Source: an uncultured Oscillospiraceae bacterium (GTDB taxonomy: Bacteria > Bacillota > Clostridia > Oscillospirales > Oscillospiraceae). Taken from it: DNA of 64,000 nucleotides. Made by a program: the position numbers and the translations under genes. Below are positions 8,389-16,646 of the stretch, in pieces (positions within the stretch are counted from its first letter, which is position 1; the number at the start of each line of letters is the position of its first letter). The stretch spans positions 124,001 through 188,000 of the forward strand of contig CAKTEQ010000001.1 of assembly GCA_934552825.1 (NCBI GenBank), given 5' to 3'. The notes under the pieces are model-generated. The model was not told where the DNA came from and searched no databases. It worked only from the letters and a program-made list of their open reading frames with translations.

Positions 8389-9270
8389 TTATCCTTTTAC
8401 CGAGCCCGAATGGGCAATTCCCTCCACGAGGTACTCTTCACCGTGCAGGAAGAGGAGAAGTCCCGGTATCATATAGATAACGGCGATGGCAAAGGCTATG
8501 CCGATCTCCCCCGCGTTGATGGTGGAAAGGTACACGGAAAGGGGCTGCTTCGTGGCGTCGGGCAGAAGGATGATGGGCTGTTCCACCATGTTCCAGTAGT
8601 CCACGAAAACAAGTATTGCTATTGAATATATGGCGCTGCGGCACTGGGGCAGGCAGATGTTTTTGAATATCTGCCATTCGTTTGAGCCGTCCAGCTTCGC
8701 AGACTCTATAAGTGACTTTGGTATCCTGCGCATGAACTTTGTCAGCAGGAACACCGAGAAGGGAGCGAAAGCCCCCGGGAAGATTATCGCCCAGCGCGTA
8801 TTAAGTATGCCGAGCCAGTCGCTGACAAGATAGTTCGGCACCAGCGTCACCTGATATGGCATGAGCATGAGGATGACGTATGAAAAGAATATGACGTCGC
8901 TCACCTTGCCGCGCCAACGGGTGAAGCCATAGGCCGCGATGCACGCCACGCCCACCTGCAGCAGAACTATGGGCACCACGAGGATGACCGAGTTCCAGAA
9001 TTTCAGCAGATAGTCCGGGCTTTTGAAGAGCACGGTTATGTACTGGGAAAAGCTCACCTTGTCCGGCAGGAACTTCAGGTTTATCACCTTGGATATGAAG
9101 CTCTTGCCGTCCGTCGCGTTGGAGAACACCGTGCCGTAGTTCGCCGTTATCTCGCTCTGGGTCATGAATGAATTCGTTATTGTGAGTATTGTCGGCAGCA
9201 GAAACAGCACCGCGAACGCCAGCGCTATTATGGTCAGGACAGTGCGGGAGAAATATCTTTTCTTTTTCAT
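8389..9270 (-). CDS. Carbohydrate-type ABC importer permease (MalG-like)
   Basis: A 293-residue inner-membrane permease of the CUT1 family with six predicted membrane helices. The EAA loop, which docks on the ATPase, reads ESAKLDGSNEWQIFKNICLPQCRSAI (about residue 187-212). It pairs with the MalF-like permease encoded just upstream, whose stop overlaps its ATG (ATGA). With the solute-binding protein and the ATPase at the end of the unit, it would make a complete importer. The substrate cannot be read from the sequence. Confidence 0.92.
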   Translation of the reverse strand: MKKKRYFSRTVLTIIALAFAVLFLLPTILTITNSFMTQSEITANYGTVFSNATDGKSFISKVINLKFLPDKVSFSQYITVLFKSPDYLLKFWNSVILVVPIVLLQVGVACIAAYGFTRWRGKVSDVIFFSYVILMLMPYQVTLVPNYLVSDWLGILNTRWAIIFPGAFAPFSVFLLTKFMRRIPKSLIESAKLDGSNEWQIFKNICLPQCRSAIYSIAILVFVDYWNMVEQPIILLPDATKQPLSVYLSTINAGEIGIAFAIAVIYMIPGLLLFLHGEEYLVEGIAHSGSVKG

Positions 9271-10154
9271 CCTTCCACGTCCTTTCCGAAGCGGTTCTCG
9301 ATGAAGAACAGCAGAGCGATGAGCACTACCATCGCCAGCGCCATGAGCACCGCCGCCGCCGAGAGCTTCTGATAATCCAGCGCATCGAACATGTTGTTCA
9401 TGAAGTGCTGGAGCATATACATCCCATCATATGGGTATTTCCCCGTCAGGAGATATACCTCCCTGAACACCTTAAAGGAGTTGATTATGGACAAAATCGT
9501 CACAAACAGCACCGTCGGGGAGAGATATCTCAGCTTGATATGGAAGAATTTATGAGCCGAGGAGGCCCCCTCCACGTCCGCGACCTCAAGGAGCGTTTTC
9601 GGTATGTTGTTCAGCGCCGCCATGAAGAGTATCATGTTATACCCCAGGTTCTTCCAGAGGAACAGGAGCGTCACCACCACCAGGCAGTAGTCCGACTTGA
9701 GCCAGTCTATCTTGTCCGCTCCGAACACGGCGAGAAATTCATTCACAACGCCGTTATAGTGGAACAGCACCTGCCACACCAGGATTATAGACGCCACCGG
9801 CACCATCATCGGGCTGAGGAAAAACGTCCTGAACTGGCTCTTCATGGGGATGCGGCATTCCAGCATCAGCGCCAGCAGCAGTGAGAGTATCACTGCTGCC
9901 GGTACTGCCATCGCCGTAAACTTCAGGGTGTTCTTTACAGCCACCTTGAAAACCGGGTTATTTATTGTGTTTATATAGTTCGTGAGACCTACGAAGTCCT
10001 TGTTCAGCACCCCCGCCGTAACGGAGTAGTACACCACCACCGCAAAGGGCAGTATGAAGAACAGCAGCACTCCGCAGAAGCTTGGTCCGAGAAAGCCGAT
10101 GCAGTTGAGCGCATTGCGCACTTTGAGGTTGCTCTTGTTCCAGAGAGTTTTCAA
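9267..10154 (-). CDS. Carbohydrate-type ABC importer permease (MalF/UgpA-like)
   Basis: A 295-residue permease with about six membrane helices and an EAA loop LLEVADVEGASSAHKFFHIKLRYLSP (about residue 185-210). The start is TTG at 10154, preceded by the purine-rich stretch GCGAGGCGAAAGGC. It follows the solute-binding protein gene by 35 bases and is coupled to the second permease. Substrate unknown. Confidence 0.92.
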   Translation of the reverse strand: MKTLWNKSNLKVRNALNCIGFLGPSFCGVLLFFILPFAVVVYYSVTAGVLNKDFVGLTNYINTINNPVFKVAVKNTLKFTAMAVPAAVILSLLLALMLECRIPMKSQFRTFFLSPMMVPVASIILVWQVLFHYNGVVNEFLAVFGADKIDWLKSDYCLVVVTLLFLWKNLGYNMILFMAALNNIPKTLLEVADVEGASSAHKFFHIKLRYLSPTVLFVTILSIINSFKVFREVYLLTGKYPYDGMYMLQHFMNNMFDALDYQKLSAAAVLMALAMVVLIALLFFIENRFGKDVEG

Positions 10155-10189
10155 TTTTGCCTTTCGCCTCGCTTTCTCAGAAATTCAGG

Positions 10190-12544
10190 TCACATCTGCT
10201 CGCCTACGTAAAGACCCACACGGCTCTGGATCATCTTCGCCGTCTCCTCAGCGGACTTCTGTCCCTCGAAGAAGGCGGAGGTCTCGTCTTTGATAAGGTC
10301 CAGTACCTCCTGGTCGTATGTCATGACTCTTGTTGTGCTGTTAATCACTTCCATGATCTTGTCGTACTCCGCCTGTGTCATGGCATAGACGTCGATCATT
10401 TCGTCGCTGTTGGATGTGCCGTAGGAATACAGGGGAATGGGCTCGCCGTCCGCAGTGTACTCCTGTTTCATTGCGTTCTCAGCCTGCTTTTCAAAGGCCT
10501 TCTTATTCGTGGAGAATCCTCCCCACATATTATCGCTCTGGTATTCCTCTGTAAGGAACTGACCCATGAACTGCCAGGCAACGTCCTTGTTGCTGCAGGT
10601 CTTGGACATGGCGATGCCGTCGTTCACGGAGAACGCCGCGCCGTAGCCCTCGTCAGCGGGGAAACCAACGTATGTAACGTCGCTGCCCAGGGAGGACTTC
10701 ATCTCCTGTGCGGAGTCGAAGTTGTACAGATACACTGTGTTGAGGAGCTGCTTGCCCTCCTTCATGCGGGTGTAATCGTCCTCATACTCGTCCCAGTTGA
10801 AGTCGTCCCACACGCTGTCGTCAGCAAAGCTCGCCGCAAATTCCAGTGTGGATATGAACTCAGGTGTGTCAAAGCTGCACTTTCCCGTCTCCCAATCAAT
10901 GTAAGAGGACATGTTCATGGAGATGAAGCTGTTGAGGATATCCGTCTTTGTTGCTGTTGTGTTGAACACCTGCGCGCCTTCGGGCAGCGTTGCGAGAGCC
11001 GCCTTCAGGTCATCGAGAGTCCATCCCAGCTTGTCGCCCACGACGCTTGTGAGGCCGGCCGTTGTCTGCACGCTGAAGGCGGACACCGTCTGATAGAGCT
11101 TGCCGTCTATCTCTACGGCCTGGAACACGTTCTCCAGCAGGTCGCTTCTGCCGAAGCGGGTGTCATTCTCGATATAGGGCCAGAGATCCTCAAGGACGTC
11201 CCTGCCGGCGTACTTGGCGATGGGGATATTAGCCGTATATATCATATCAGGCACATTGCCGGAGATGATCTCCGTGTTGAGCTTTGTGAGACCTGCATAG
11301 TAGTCGTCGTCCGTTGCGTACTCGGAGTAATCCTTGACCTTGATGCGGTACTCGTTGTTCTTCTTGTTGAACTCGATTATCCGGCTGCGCAGATTCCAGT
11401 CAAGATACATGCAGGCAAGAGTGAGTTCCTTCTTCTGCACTATGTTGGAGGGATCTGTGGGAGTGAGCGTGATTATCTCAGTCTTGTTCGAGTTATTGCT
11501 CCACGTTGTGCTCAGAGCGATTACCGTGCCGTCGTCCTTCATGGTAAAACTCTGGATATTGCTGGAGTCCACGTCGTAGTCCATCCAGTCAACAAGCTTA
11601 TCGCTTGTGTCTGTGGTCTCGTTATAGCCGAATATCTTGCCGTTGTTATTGTAGCAATAGCGGTACTCACCGAAGCCGGGCATAAGGCTGTACGCATTCT
11701 GCGCCAGCTTTATCTCATCCCCGAACTCACCTGTCGTCATATTGATAAGCTTGAAGGTTGAGCCGGAGTAGTCGTCGCTGTATACCACGGCGCCTATCTC
11801 GTCGGCGCTTATCTGCTGGAGATCGCCGATGTTATTGGATTCAATAGTCTTGACGAGCTGGCCCTCGGTGTTGACCAGATAGAGGTTCGTCCAGTCCGTG
11901 AAGATGATGTTGCCCTTGCTGTCCACCTTGATGGAGCCCACATAGTCAGCGCCCACGTCAGGTACCTTCGTCGCGGAGATCTCATTGCCCTGGGTGTCGA
12001 ACTTATGGATATAATACTCCTGTGTAGAACCTGTCTGGTAATCCCACTTATTGTCGTTATCTGGGTCAAAGTCCGCGGGCAGCTCATAGGAGTAGGCATA
12101 TGCATACTCGATGATTATGAAGCCGCCGTCAGCCGTGGGCTCCATACTCTGAACGTAGCTGCCGCTGTCCTCGCCGTTTTCAACGGCGGGTGTATACCCC
12201 GCAAGGCGCTGCACATTGCTGCCGTCCAGCTCCATGGAGAGTATGACGGGTTCGGTTTTGTCATAGTCCCAACTCTCACCGGTAGTCTCGTCCGTATATG
12301 TCTCCTTGCCTGTCACTACATCGGCGTTGAGGAATATCTTATTGCCGCTTATTACCATGCTGTTGATATACTGCAGGTTGTCATAATTGATGGTCTTGTA
12401 GTCCACCAGAAACGCGTACTTCGCGCTGAGCTGGTCGGCATCCTCATTTTTACCGCCGTTCTCGCCTTTCTTGCCGCAGCCCGTCAGGCATATGGATGCC
12501 AGGGCCGCTATTGCGAGAACGATCGCAATAAGCCTTTTTTTCAT
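10190..12544 (-). CDS. Lipoprotein joining a beta-propeller-like domain to an ABC solute-binding domain
   Basis: A 784-residue lipoprotein: basic n-region, hydrophobic helix, and lipobox LTGC at about residues 19-22. Roughly residues 45-375 consist of short repeated strands of the kind seen in beta-propellers (VGSIKVDSKGNIIFTDWTNLYLVNTEGQLVK; DGTVIALSTTW). From about 385 on it is a family-1 extracellular solute-binding domain (LRSRIIEFNKKNNEYRIKVKDYSEY, LNTEIISGNVPDMIY). Ordinary binding proteins are ~420 residues, so the propeller is an added module. The ATG at 12544 with AGGAGAGG is chosen; the 13 upstream residues lack a ribosome site. It directly follows the two-component system, which probably controls it. 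Confidence 0.88.
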   Translation of the reverse strand: MKKRLIAIVLAIAALASICLTGCGKKGENGGKNEDADQLSAKYAFLVDYKTINYDNLQYINSMVISGNKIFLNADVVTGKETYTDETTGESWDYDKTEPVILSMELDGSNVQRLAGYTPAVENGEDSGSYVQSMEPTADGGFIIIEYAYAYSYELPADFDPDNDNKWDYQTGSTQEYYIHKFDTQGNEISATKVPDVGADYVGSIKVDSKGNIIFTDWTNLYLVNTEGQLVKTIESNNIGDLQQISADEIGAVVYSDDYSGSTFKLINMTTGEFGDEIKLAQNAYSLMPGFGEYRYCYNNNGKIFGYNETTDTSDKLVDWMDYDVDSSNIQSFTMKDDGTVIALSTTWSNNSNKTEIITLTPTDPSNIVQKKELTLACMYLDWNLRSRIIEFNKKNNEYRIKVKDYSEYATDDDYYAGLTKLNTEIISGNVPDMIYTANIPIAKYAGRDVLEDLWPYIENDTRFGRSDLLENVFQAVEIDGKLYQTVSAFSVQTTAGLTSVVGDKLGWTLDDLKAALATLPEGAQVFNTTATKTDILNSFISMNMSSYIDWETGKCSFDTPEFISTLEFAASFADDSVWDDFNWDEYEDDYTRMKEGKQLLNTVYLYNFDSAQEMKSSLGSDVTYVGFPADEGYGAAFSVNDGIAMSKTCSNKDVAWQFMGQFLTEEYQSDNMWGGFSTNKKAFEKQAENAMKQEYTADGEPIPLYSYGTSNSDEMIDVYAMTQAEYDKIMEVINSTTRVMTYDQEVLDLIKDETSAFFEGQKSAEETAKMIQSRVGLYVGEQM

Positions 12545-12619
12545 TTTATTACCTCTCCTTTTAAAGATTGATTTTATAGTCACGCTTTCTTGGACGATAC
12601 CGCCCCGGAAAACGTTCCA

Positions 12620-13990
12620 TTACTCTGCTGGGTCCAGCCGCGTCACGGGAATGAGTATCTCCGCGGCGAAACGGTTGTTCTCAATATATGTGCAGAAGGA
12701 GCCACCCATCTGCTCCATGAGCTTCACACAGGTCTTGAGCCCTATTTTCGTGCTCTCCACCTTTCTCGGCGCCGCGGGAATGCTGTTTGCGATATAAATA
12801 CTGAGTTTGTCGCCCTCCTCCCGGATCCATGCGTACACTCTCTCCCGCTGGTCGGCGTGCTTTTTTATGTTGCCGATCACATTGTCGATGACGCGCTTGA
12901 GGAACTGGGCATCCACGCAGACAACGGCGCCTTCTCCCATGTCCACGCTCACATCCACCCGCCATCCCGTGTCCTTCAACTCCACCAGCCGCTCCAACAC
13001 CATCTGCTCCATGAGAATCCGGGCGTCATACGCCTCCATCTCGGGCTGGATGTCCTCCCTGCCGAAGGCGAGAAAGTATCTGAAGAGCCGGTCCGTCAGG
13101 TCCTTGAGCTGCAGACTCTTGCTGCGTACGGTCTCAATGTACTTATCCCGCTCCTCATCCGAGCTGTACTGCTTCTCGTCCAGCAGGTCGAGGTAGCCGA
13201 GCATGGTGGTGAGGGGTGTGCGTATATCGTGGGATATCGCTGTGATGAGGTCCCGGTTCGCCTGCATGGCGACGCGCTCATTCTCCATCTGCTGCACAAC
13301 AGAGGCGCGCATATGGTCCATCTCCCTGGCGAGCTGGGCAAGCTCGTCGTTGCCCTGCGCCGCGATAGGCGTTTCAAGGTCGCCCGCCCCCATCTTCTCC
13401 GCGTCTCTGGAGAGCTTCACGATACCCCGGGTTATATGGCTCGTGTAGAGGAGCAGCGTCACGGCAAACACAACGCACGCCGCTATCAGGGCGATAACGC
13501 GCACAGCGTCGTACATGGCTTGCTCCGAGTATTCATAGAGCTGGACCTTATATACTCCATCCGTGAACTTCACGTTGAAATACGTCTCATCCCCCTCGTT
13601 CTGGGAGATACTCTCGTATTTCGTCCCGGTGTAATTGTTAGGGAGCAGATCTGAGTCCCAGTAGCCCGCCTCGAGCTTCAGGCGGTTGTCATCGTAGACG
13701 AACACGGTAACATACTTTTTGTCCATCGTCCACGCGGCCACCGCCGCCGTGTCCTTTGACGACACGGAATTCTCCCGGACGTATTTCTTGAACTCGTACT
13801 TACCCTCCTCGAGCCGCCTCGTGCACTCCTGAGAGGTCATGTATGTGTCCTTTACCGCGTTGTCCCCTATGGCTATGCTCAGCATATATACGCCCACAGC
13901 CAGCAGTGCGCCGGTGAGCAGCACGTAGACCGCCTTCATATACAGGGATGACAATATCTGCCGCTTTGACTTTTTTTCTTCTTTAGCCAA
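12620..13990 (-). CDS. Membrane sensor histidine kinase
   Basis: A 456-residue kinase with membrane helices at about 17-38 and 163-185 enclosing an extracytoplasmic sensor domain, a HAMP region, a DHp helix with the phospho-acceptor in ITAISHDIRTPLTTMLGYLDLL, and an ATPase domain with N-box RVIDNVIGNIKKHA. The usual D-x-G-x-G box is degenerate (IANSIPAAP), as in a subset of Clostridia kinases that keep IGLKTC. The start is TTG at 13990 with GAAGGGG seven bases upstream; it overlaps the regulator's stop. It likely senses an envelope or substrate signal for the transporter unit behind it. Confidence 0.93.
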   Translation of the reverse strand: MAKEEKKSKRQILSSLYMKAVYVLLTGALLAVGVYMLSIAIGDNAVKDTYMTSQECTRRLEEGKYEFKKYVRENSVSSKDTAAVAAWTMDKKYVTVFVYDDNRLKLEAGYWDSDLLPNNYTGTKYESISQNEGDETYFNVKFTDGVYKVQLYEYSEQAMYDAVRVIALIAACVVFAVTLLLYTSHITRGIVKLSRDAEKMGAGDLETPIAAQGNDELAQLAREMDHMRASVVQQMENERVAMQANRDLITAISHDIRTPLTTMLGYLDLLDEKQYSSDEERDKYIETVRSKSLQLKDLTDRLFRYFLAFGREDIQPEMEAYDARILMEQMVLERLVELKDTGWRVDVSVDMGEGAVVCVDAQFLKRVIDNVIGNIKKHADQRERVYAWIREEGDKLSIYIANSIPAAPRKVESTKIGLKTCVKLMEQMGGSFCTYIENNRFAAEILIPVTRLDPAE

Positions 13991-14675
13991 TCTGATACCC
14001 CTTCCCCCAGACGGTATGGATTATCTTGGGGTTGGCGGCGTCCTGCTCGATCTTTTTACGCAGGTTGAGTATGTGCACCATGACGGTGTTGGAGGAGGAC
14101 GGGAGGTACTTCTCCTTCCACACGCCCTCATACAGCCGCTGCGCCGATATGGGCTGCCCCCGGTTCTTCATGAGAAATTCAAGGATACTGTATTCCACAT
14201 TTGTCAGGTCGATGGTCTCGCCGCCTCTGACCACGGCGTTTTTGTCCTTCATAAGGCGCAGGCCCTGGACCTCATCCGCGCTCTCCGGTTTCCCTCGGTA
14301 GTCCCTGTATCTCCTCACAAGAGATGATACCTTAGCCAGAAGCTCCGCCCTTGAGAAGGGCTTGCCCAGATAATCGTCCCCTCCCGAGGAATAGGCGTCC
14401 ACCTTGTCTCCGTCCTGTGTCCGCGCTGTGAGAAACAGCACCGGCACCGTGGATATTCCCCGTATTCGTCTGCACGCCTCAACGCCGGAAATGCCGGGCA
14501 TCATTATGTCCATTATAACGAGATCCATGTCCTGCTTTTCAGCCATGCAGCTCACAGCCTCGTCTCCGTTCGTGGCAGTGAACACCTCGTATCCCTTGGC
14601 TTCCAGCATAAGCCGCACGACCTGCCGTATATCCGGCTCATCGTCAACAACTAAAATCCTGATCTTTTCTTCCAT
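13983..14675 (-). CDS. OmpR-family response regulator
   Basis: A 230-residue regulator: receiver domain (acidic pocket VVDDE, phospho-acceptor Asp in LVIMDIMMPG at about residue 54, conserved Lys in YLGKPF) and a winged-helix DNA-binding domain (SILEFLMKNRGQPISAQRLYEGVW...VHILNLRKKIE...VWGKGYQIG). It is the first gene of the minus-strand unit. No clear Shine-Dalgarno is seen before the ATG; a small GC-rich hairpin (GGGGG/CCCCC around 14684-14703) sits there instead, which could limit translation. Confidence 0.95.
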   Translation of the reverse strand: MEEKIRILVVDDEPDIRQVVRLMLEAKGYEVFTATNGDEAVSCMAEKQDMDLVIMDIMMPGISGVEACRRIRGISTVPVLFLTARTQDGDKVDAYSSGGDDYLGKPFSRAELLAKVSSLVRRYRDYRGKPESADEVQGLRLMKDKNAVVRGGETIDLTNVEYSILEFLMKNRGQPISAQRLYEGVWKEKYLPSSSNTVMVHILNLRKKIEQDAANPKIIHTVWGKGYQIG

Positions 14676-14885
14676 AGTCGTTTCGGGGGGATCCGCCCCC
14701 GCGCGCTCACCTCTTTCCCGTCATAGCGATATATCTGCCCTATTTCACGGCTAAACTATATCATACTTTTTTCATCAATGCTCCATATTGGACCGCCTTT
14801 TAAGAAATTTTAAGGCTGGGGCGCCTTGTGTGCATTTTGACCGCAGCTCTTGGGAAAATATATTTGATTTTTATGCATATAACCG

Positions 14886-14915
14886 TTGACATAACCGCAA
14901 GTATTGTGGTTTAAT
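14886..14915 (+). promoter_or_regulatory. Promoter of the T-box operon
   Basis: TTGACA (14886-14891), 18-base spacer, TTTAAT (14910-14915). Transcription would start near 14922 and produce a ~300-base leader. Confidence 0.65.
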
Positions 14916-14921
14916 GACGCC

Positions 14922-15200
14922 ATAATTTTTTATTTGAAAAATGCGTTGACGGAATTATGTTTCTATCGGAGCGTTTCAGAGAGCCGGCGTAAGCTGCGAG
15001 CCGGTACCAAGGATAGAAAACAGTCTGCTTCCCGAGCAGGTCCTCCCAAATGAAAAAAGTAGGTGGGCACGTGGGGTCACGTTACAGACCGGAGGCTTGT
15101 CAGAGTCTCGCTAAGGCCGCCGCTGCCGGCGGTAAACCAGGGTGGTACCGCGGAACCGTAACTTTCGCCCCTGAGGCTCAACAGCTTCAGGGGCTTTTTT
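14922..15200 (+). promoter_or_regulatory. T-box leader (tRNA-sensing antitermination element)
   Basis: The T-box sequence AGGGTGGTACCGCG lies at 15139-15152, followed by the terminator hairpin at 15167-15200, exactly as in Firmicutes T-box leaders. Upstream, AGAGAGCCGG...GAGCCGG forms the upper part of Stem I, and the CTGCT...AGCAG hairpin (around 15024-15038) follows. TTTCTATC (14960-14967) can pair with GATAGAAA (15012-15019), which would make Stem I short. The specifier codon could not be assigned safely: AAC/ACA follow a GAA at 15016-15018, while TAC/ACC/CCA lie just inside the short helix. Branched-chain amino acids would be expected from the genes but no matching codon is clearly placed. 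Confidence 0.92.
15167..15200 (+). terminator. T-box-controlled intrinsic terminator
   Basis: GCCCCTGA (15167-15174) pairs with TCAGGGGC (15187-15194), with an inner GGCT/AGCT extension, followed by six T. It would form when uncharged tRNA is absent. Confidence 0.92.
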
Positions 15201-15224
15201 GTTTTCCCGGAAAGGAGTATTAAA

Positions 15225-16646
15225 ATGCGAATTATCAACCTCAGTGATGTAACTCTCAGATGCTGCGCGATGGACAAGGGCTTCTCCCTCAGCTTCCGCG
15301 AAAAGATCGAGACCGCAAAAATGCTGGATAAGCTCCATGTGTCCGTCATAGAGCTCGCCCCCATAGTCCAGGATAAAACCGACTCTCTGCTTATTAAATC
15401 TATCGCGGGTGTTGTGAAAAACAGTGTCGTCGCCGTACCTGTGGAACTAAATCCCGTCTCCGTGGGGCGCACATGGGAGGCTCTCCGGAGCGCGCGTCAG
15501 CCGAGGCTTCAGGTCCGGGCGCCTATGAGCGACGCACAGATGGAATATATGCTTCACCTTAAACCCCAGGCTGTTATCGCCGCTGTGGGCGAAACCGTCT
15601 CCGCCTGCCGTGCTCTCTGCGCCGACGTGGAGTTTGTCGCCGAGGATGCGACCCGGGGCGAAGGGGAGTTCGTAAAGAACGCCGTTGCCGCCGCGATCGC
15701 CGCTGGCGCGGGCACCGTCACCTTCTGCGACAGCGCGGGCATCATGATGCCGGATGAGTTCTCCCGGATGATATCCGGCATCTTCCAGGATATCCCGGAG
15801 CTTAAGGCCGTGACCGTGGGCATCTCCTGCAGCGATGCGCTCGGTATGGCCAACGCCTGCGCGGTACAGGCGCTGCGTGAGGGCGCCGGCGAGGTCAAGT
15901 GCAGCATCGCCGCCGGCGGCGTCCCCTCCCTCTCCGCCATGGCTGAAATAATCTCCGCCCGGGGTGAAAGCTGCGGTATAAGCTGCTCGCTGCGCACCAC
16001 AGCCCTGCGCACCACAGCGGCACAAATAGAGCGCATGGTGAACACTATGCGCAGCTGCAGTTCTCCCTTTGACAACGGCGTGGATAACTATGAGGCGGGC
16101 AGCATGGTCCTCTCATCTGGAGATGACGCCGCCGCCGTTGGCGAGGCCGCTGTGAAGCTGGGCTACGAACTCAGCGAGGAGGACAAGGCCAAGGTATTCG
16201 AGGCTTTCAAGTCAGTCGTCAGCCGAAAGGAACGCATCACCGGCAAGGAACTCGACAGCATAGTCGCCTCCGTCGCCATGCAGGTTCCGCCCACCTATAC
16301 TCTGGAGAGCTACGTCATAAACTCCGGCAACGTCATAACTGCCACCGCCGCCGTAAAGCTCGTCCGCGCGGGCAGGACCCTCAGCGGCTTCTGCACAGGA
16401 GACGGCCCCATCGATGCCGCCTTCCTCGCCATTGATCAAATAGTGGGCACCCACTTTGAACTGGACGATTTTCAGATACAGGCGGTTACCGAGGGCCGGG
16501 AGGCAATGGGCGAAACCGTGGTCAAACTCCGCTCCGGCGGCAAGGTATATTCCGGCCGCGGTATCTCCACTGATATAATCGGCGCCTCTGTCATGGCATA
16601 TATCAGCGTCGTCAACAAAATCGTATATGAGGAGGACCGCATATGA
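15225..16646 (+). CDS. Isopropylmalate/homocitrate-synthase-like protein lacking the metal ligands
   Basis: A 473-residue protein with the HMGL-type TIM barrel (about 1-290) and a C-terminal LeuA allosteric domain (about 370-473: LESYVINSGNVITATAAVKLVRAGRTLSGFCTGDGPIDAAFLAIDQIVG). The EDATR motif and CDSAGIMMPDEF barrel segment are family-like. The catalytic start TLRDG.Q, however, reads TLRCCAMDKG, so the metal-binding Asp is Cys, and the HxHND motif reads SCSDALG, so both metal His are Ser. The GE.AGN loop is replaced too. It should therefore not catalyse the normal acetyl-CoA condensation. It is the first gene of the T-box operon, with AAAGGAG before its ATG. It may be a regulatory subunit, an amino-acid sensor or a different enzyme. 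Confidence 0.75.
   Translation: MRIINLSDVTLRCCAMDKGFSLSFREKIETAKMLDKLHVSVIELAPIVQDKTDSLLIKSIAGVVKNSVVAVPVELNPVSVGRTWEALRSARQPRLQVRAPMSDAQMEYMLHLKPQAVIAAVGETVSACRALCADVEFVAEDATRGEGEFVKNAVAAAIAAGAGTVTFCDSAGIMMPDEFSRMISGIFQDIPELKAVTVGISCSDALGMANACAVQALREGAGEVKCSIAAGGVPSLSAMAEIISARGESCGISCSLRTTALRTTAAQIERMVNTMRSCSSPFDNGVDNYEAGSMVLSSGDDAAAVGEAAVKLGYELSEEDKAKVFEAFKSVVSRKERITGKELDSIVASVAMQVPPTYTLESYVINSGNVITATAAVKLVRAGRTLSGFCTGDGPIDAAFLAIDQIVGTHFELDDFQIQAVTEGREAMGETVVKLRSGGKVYSGRGISTDIIGASVMAYISVVNKIVYEEDRI

Noticed and set aside
10157..11761. Long plus-strand open frame opposite the binding-protein gene
   Set aside because: No domain is recognisable, and the opposite strand encodes a lipoprotein with signal peptide and ribosome site.
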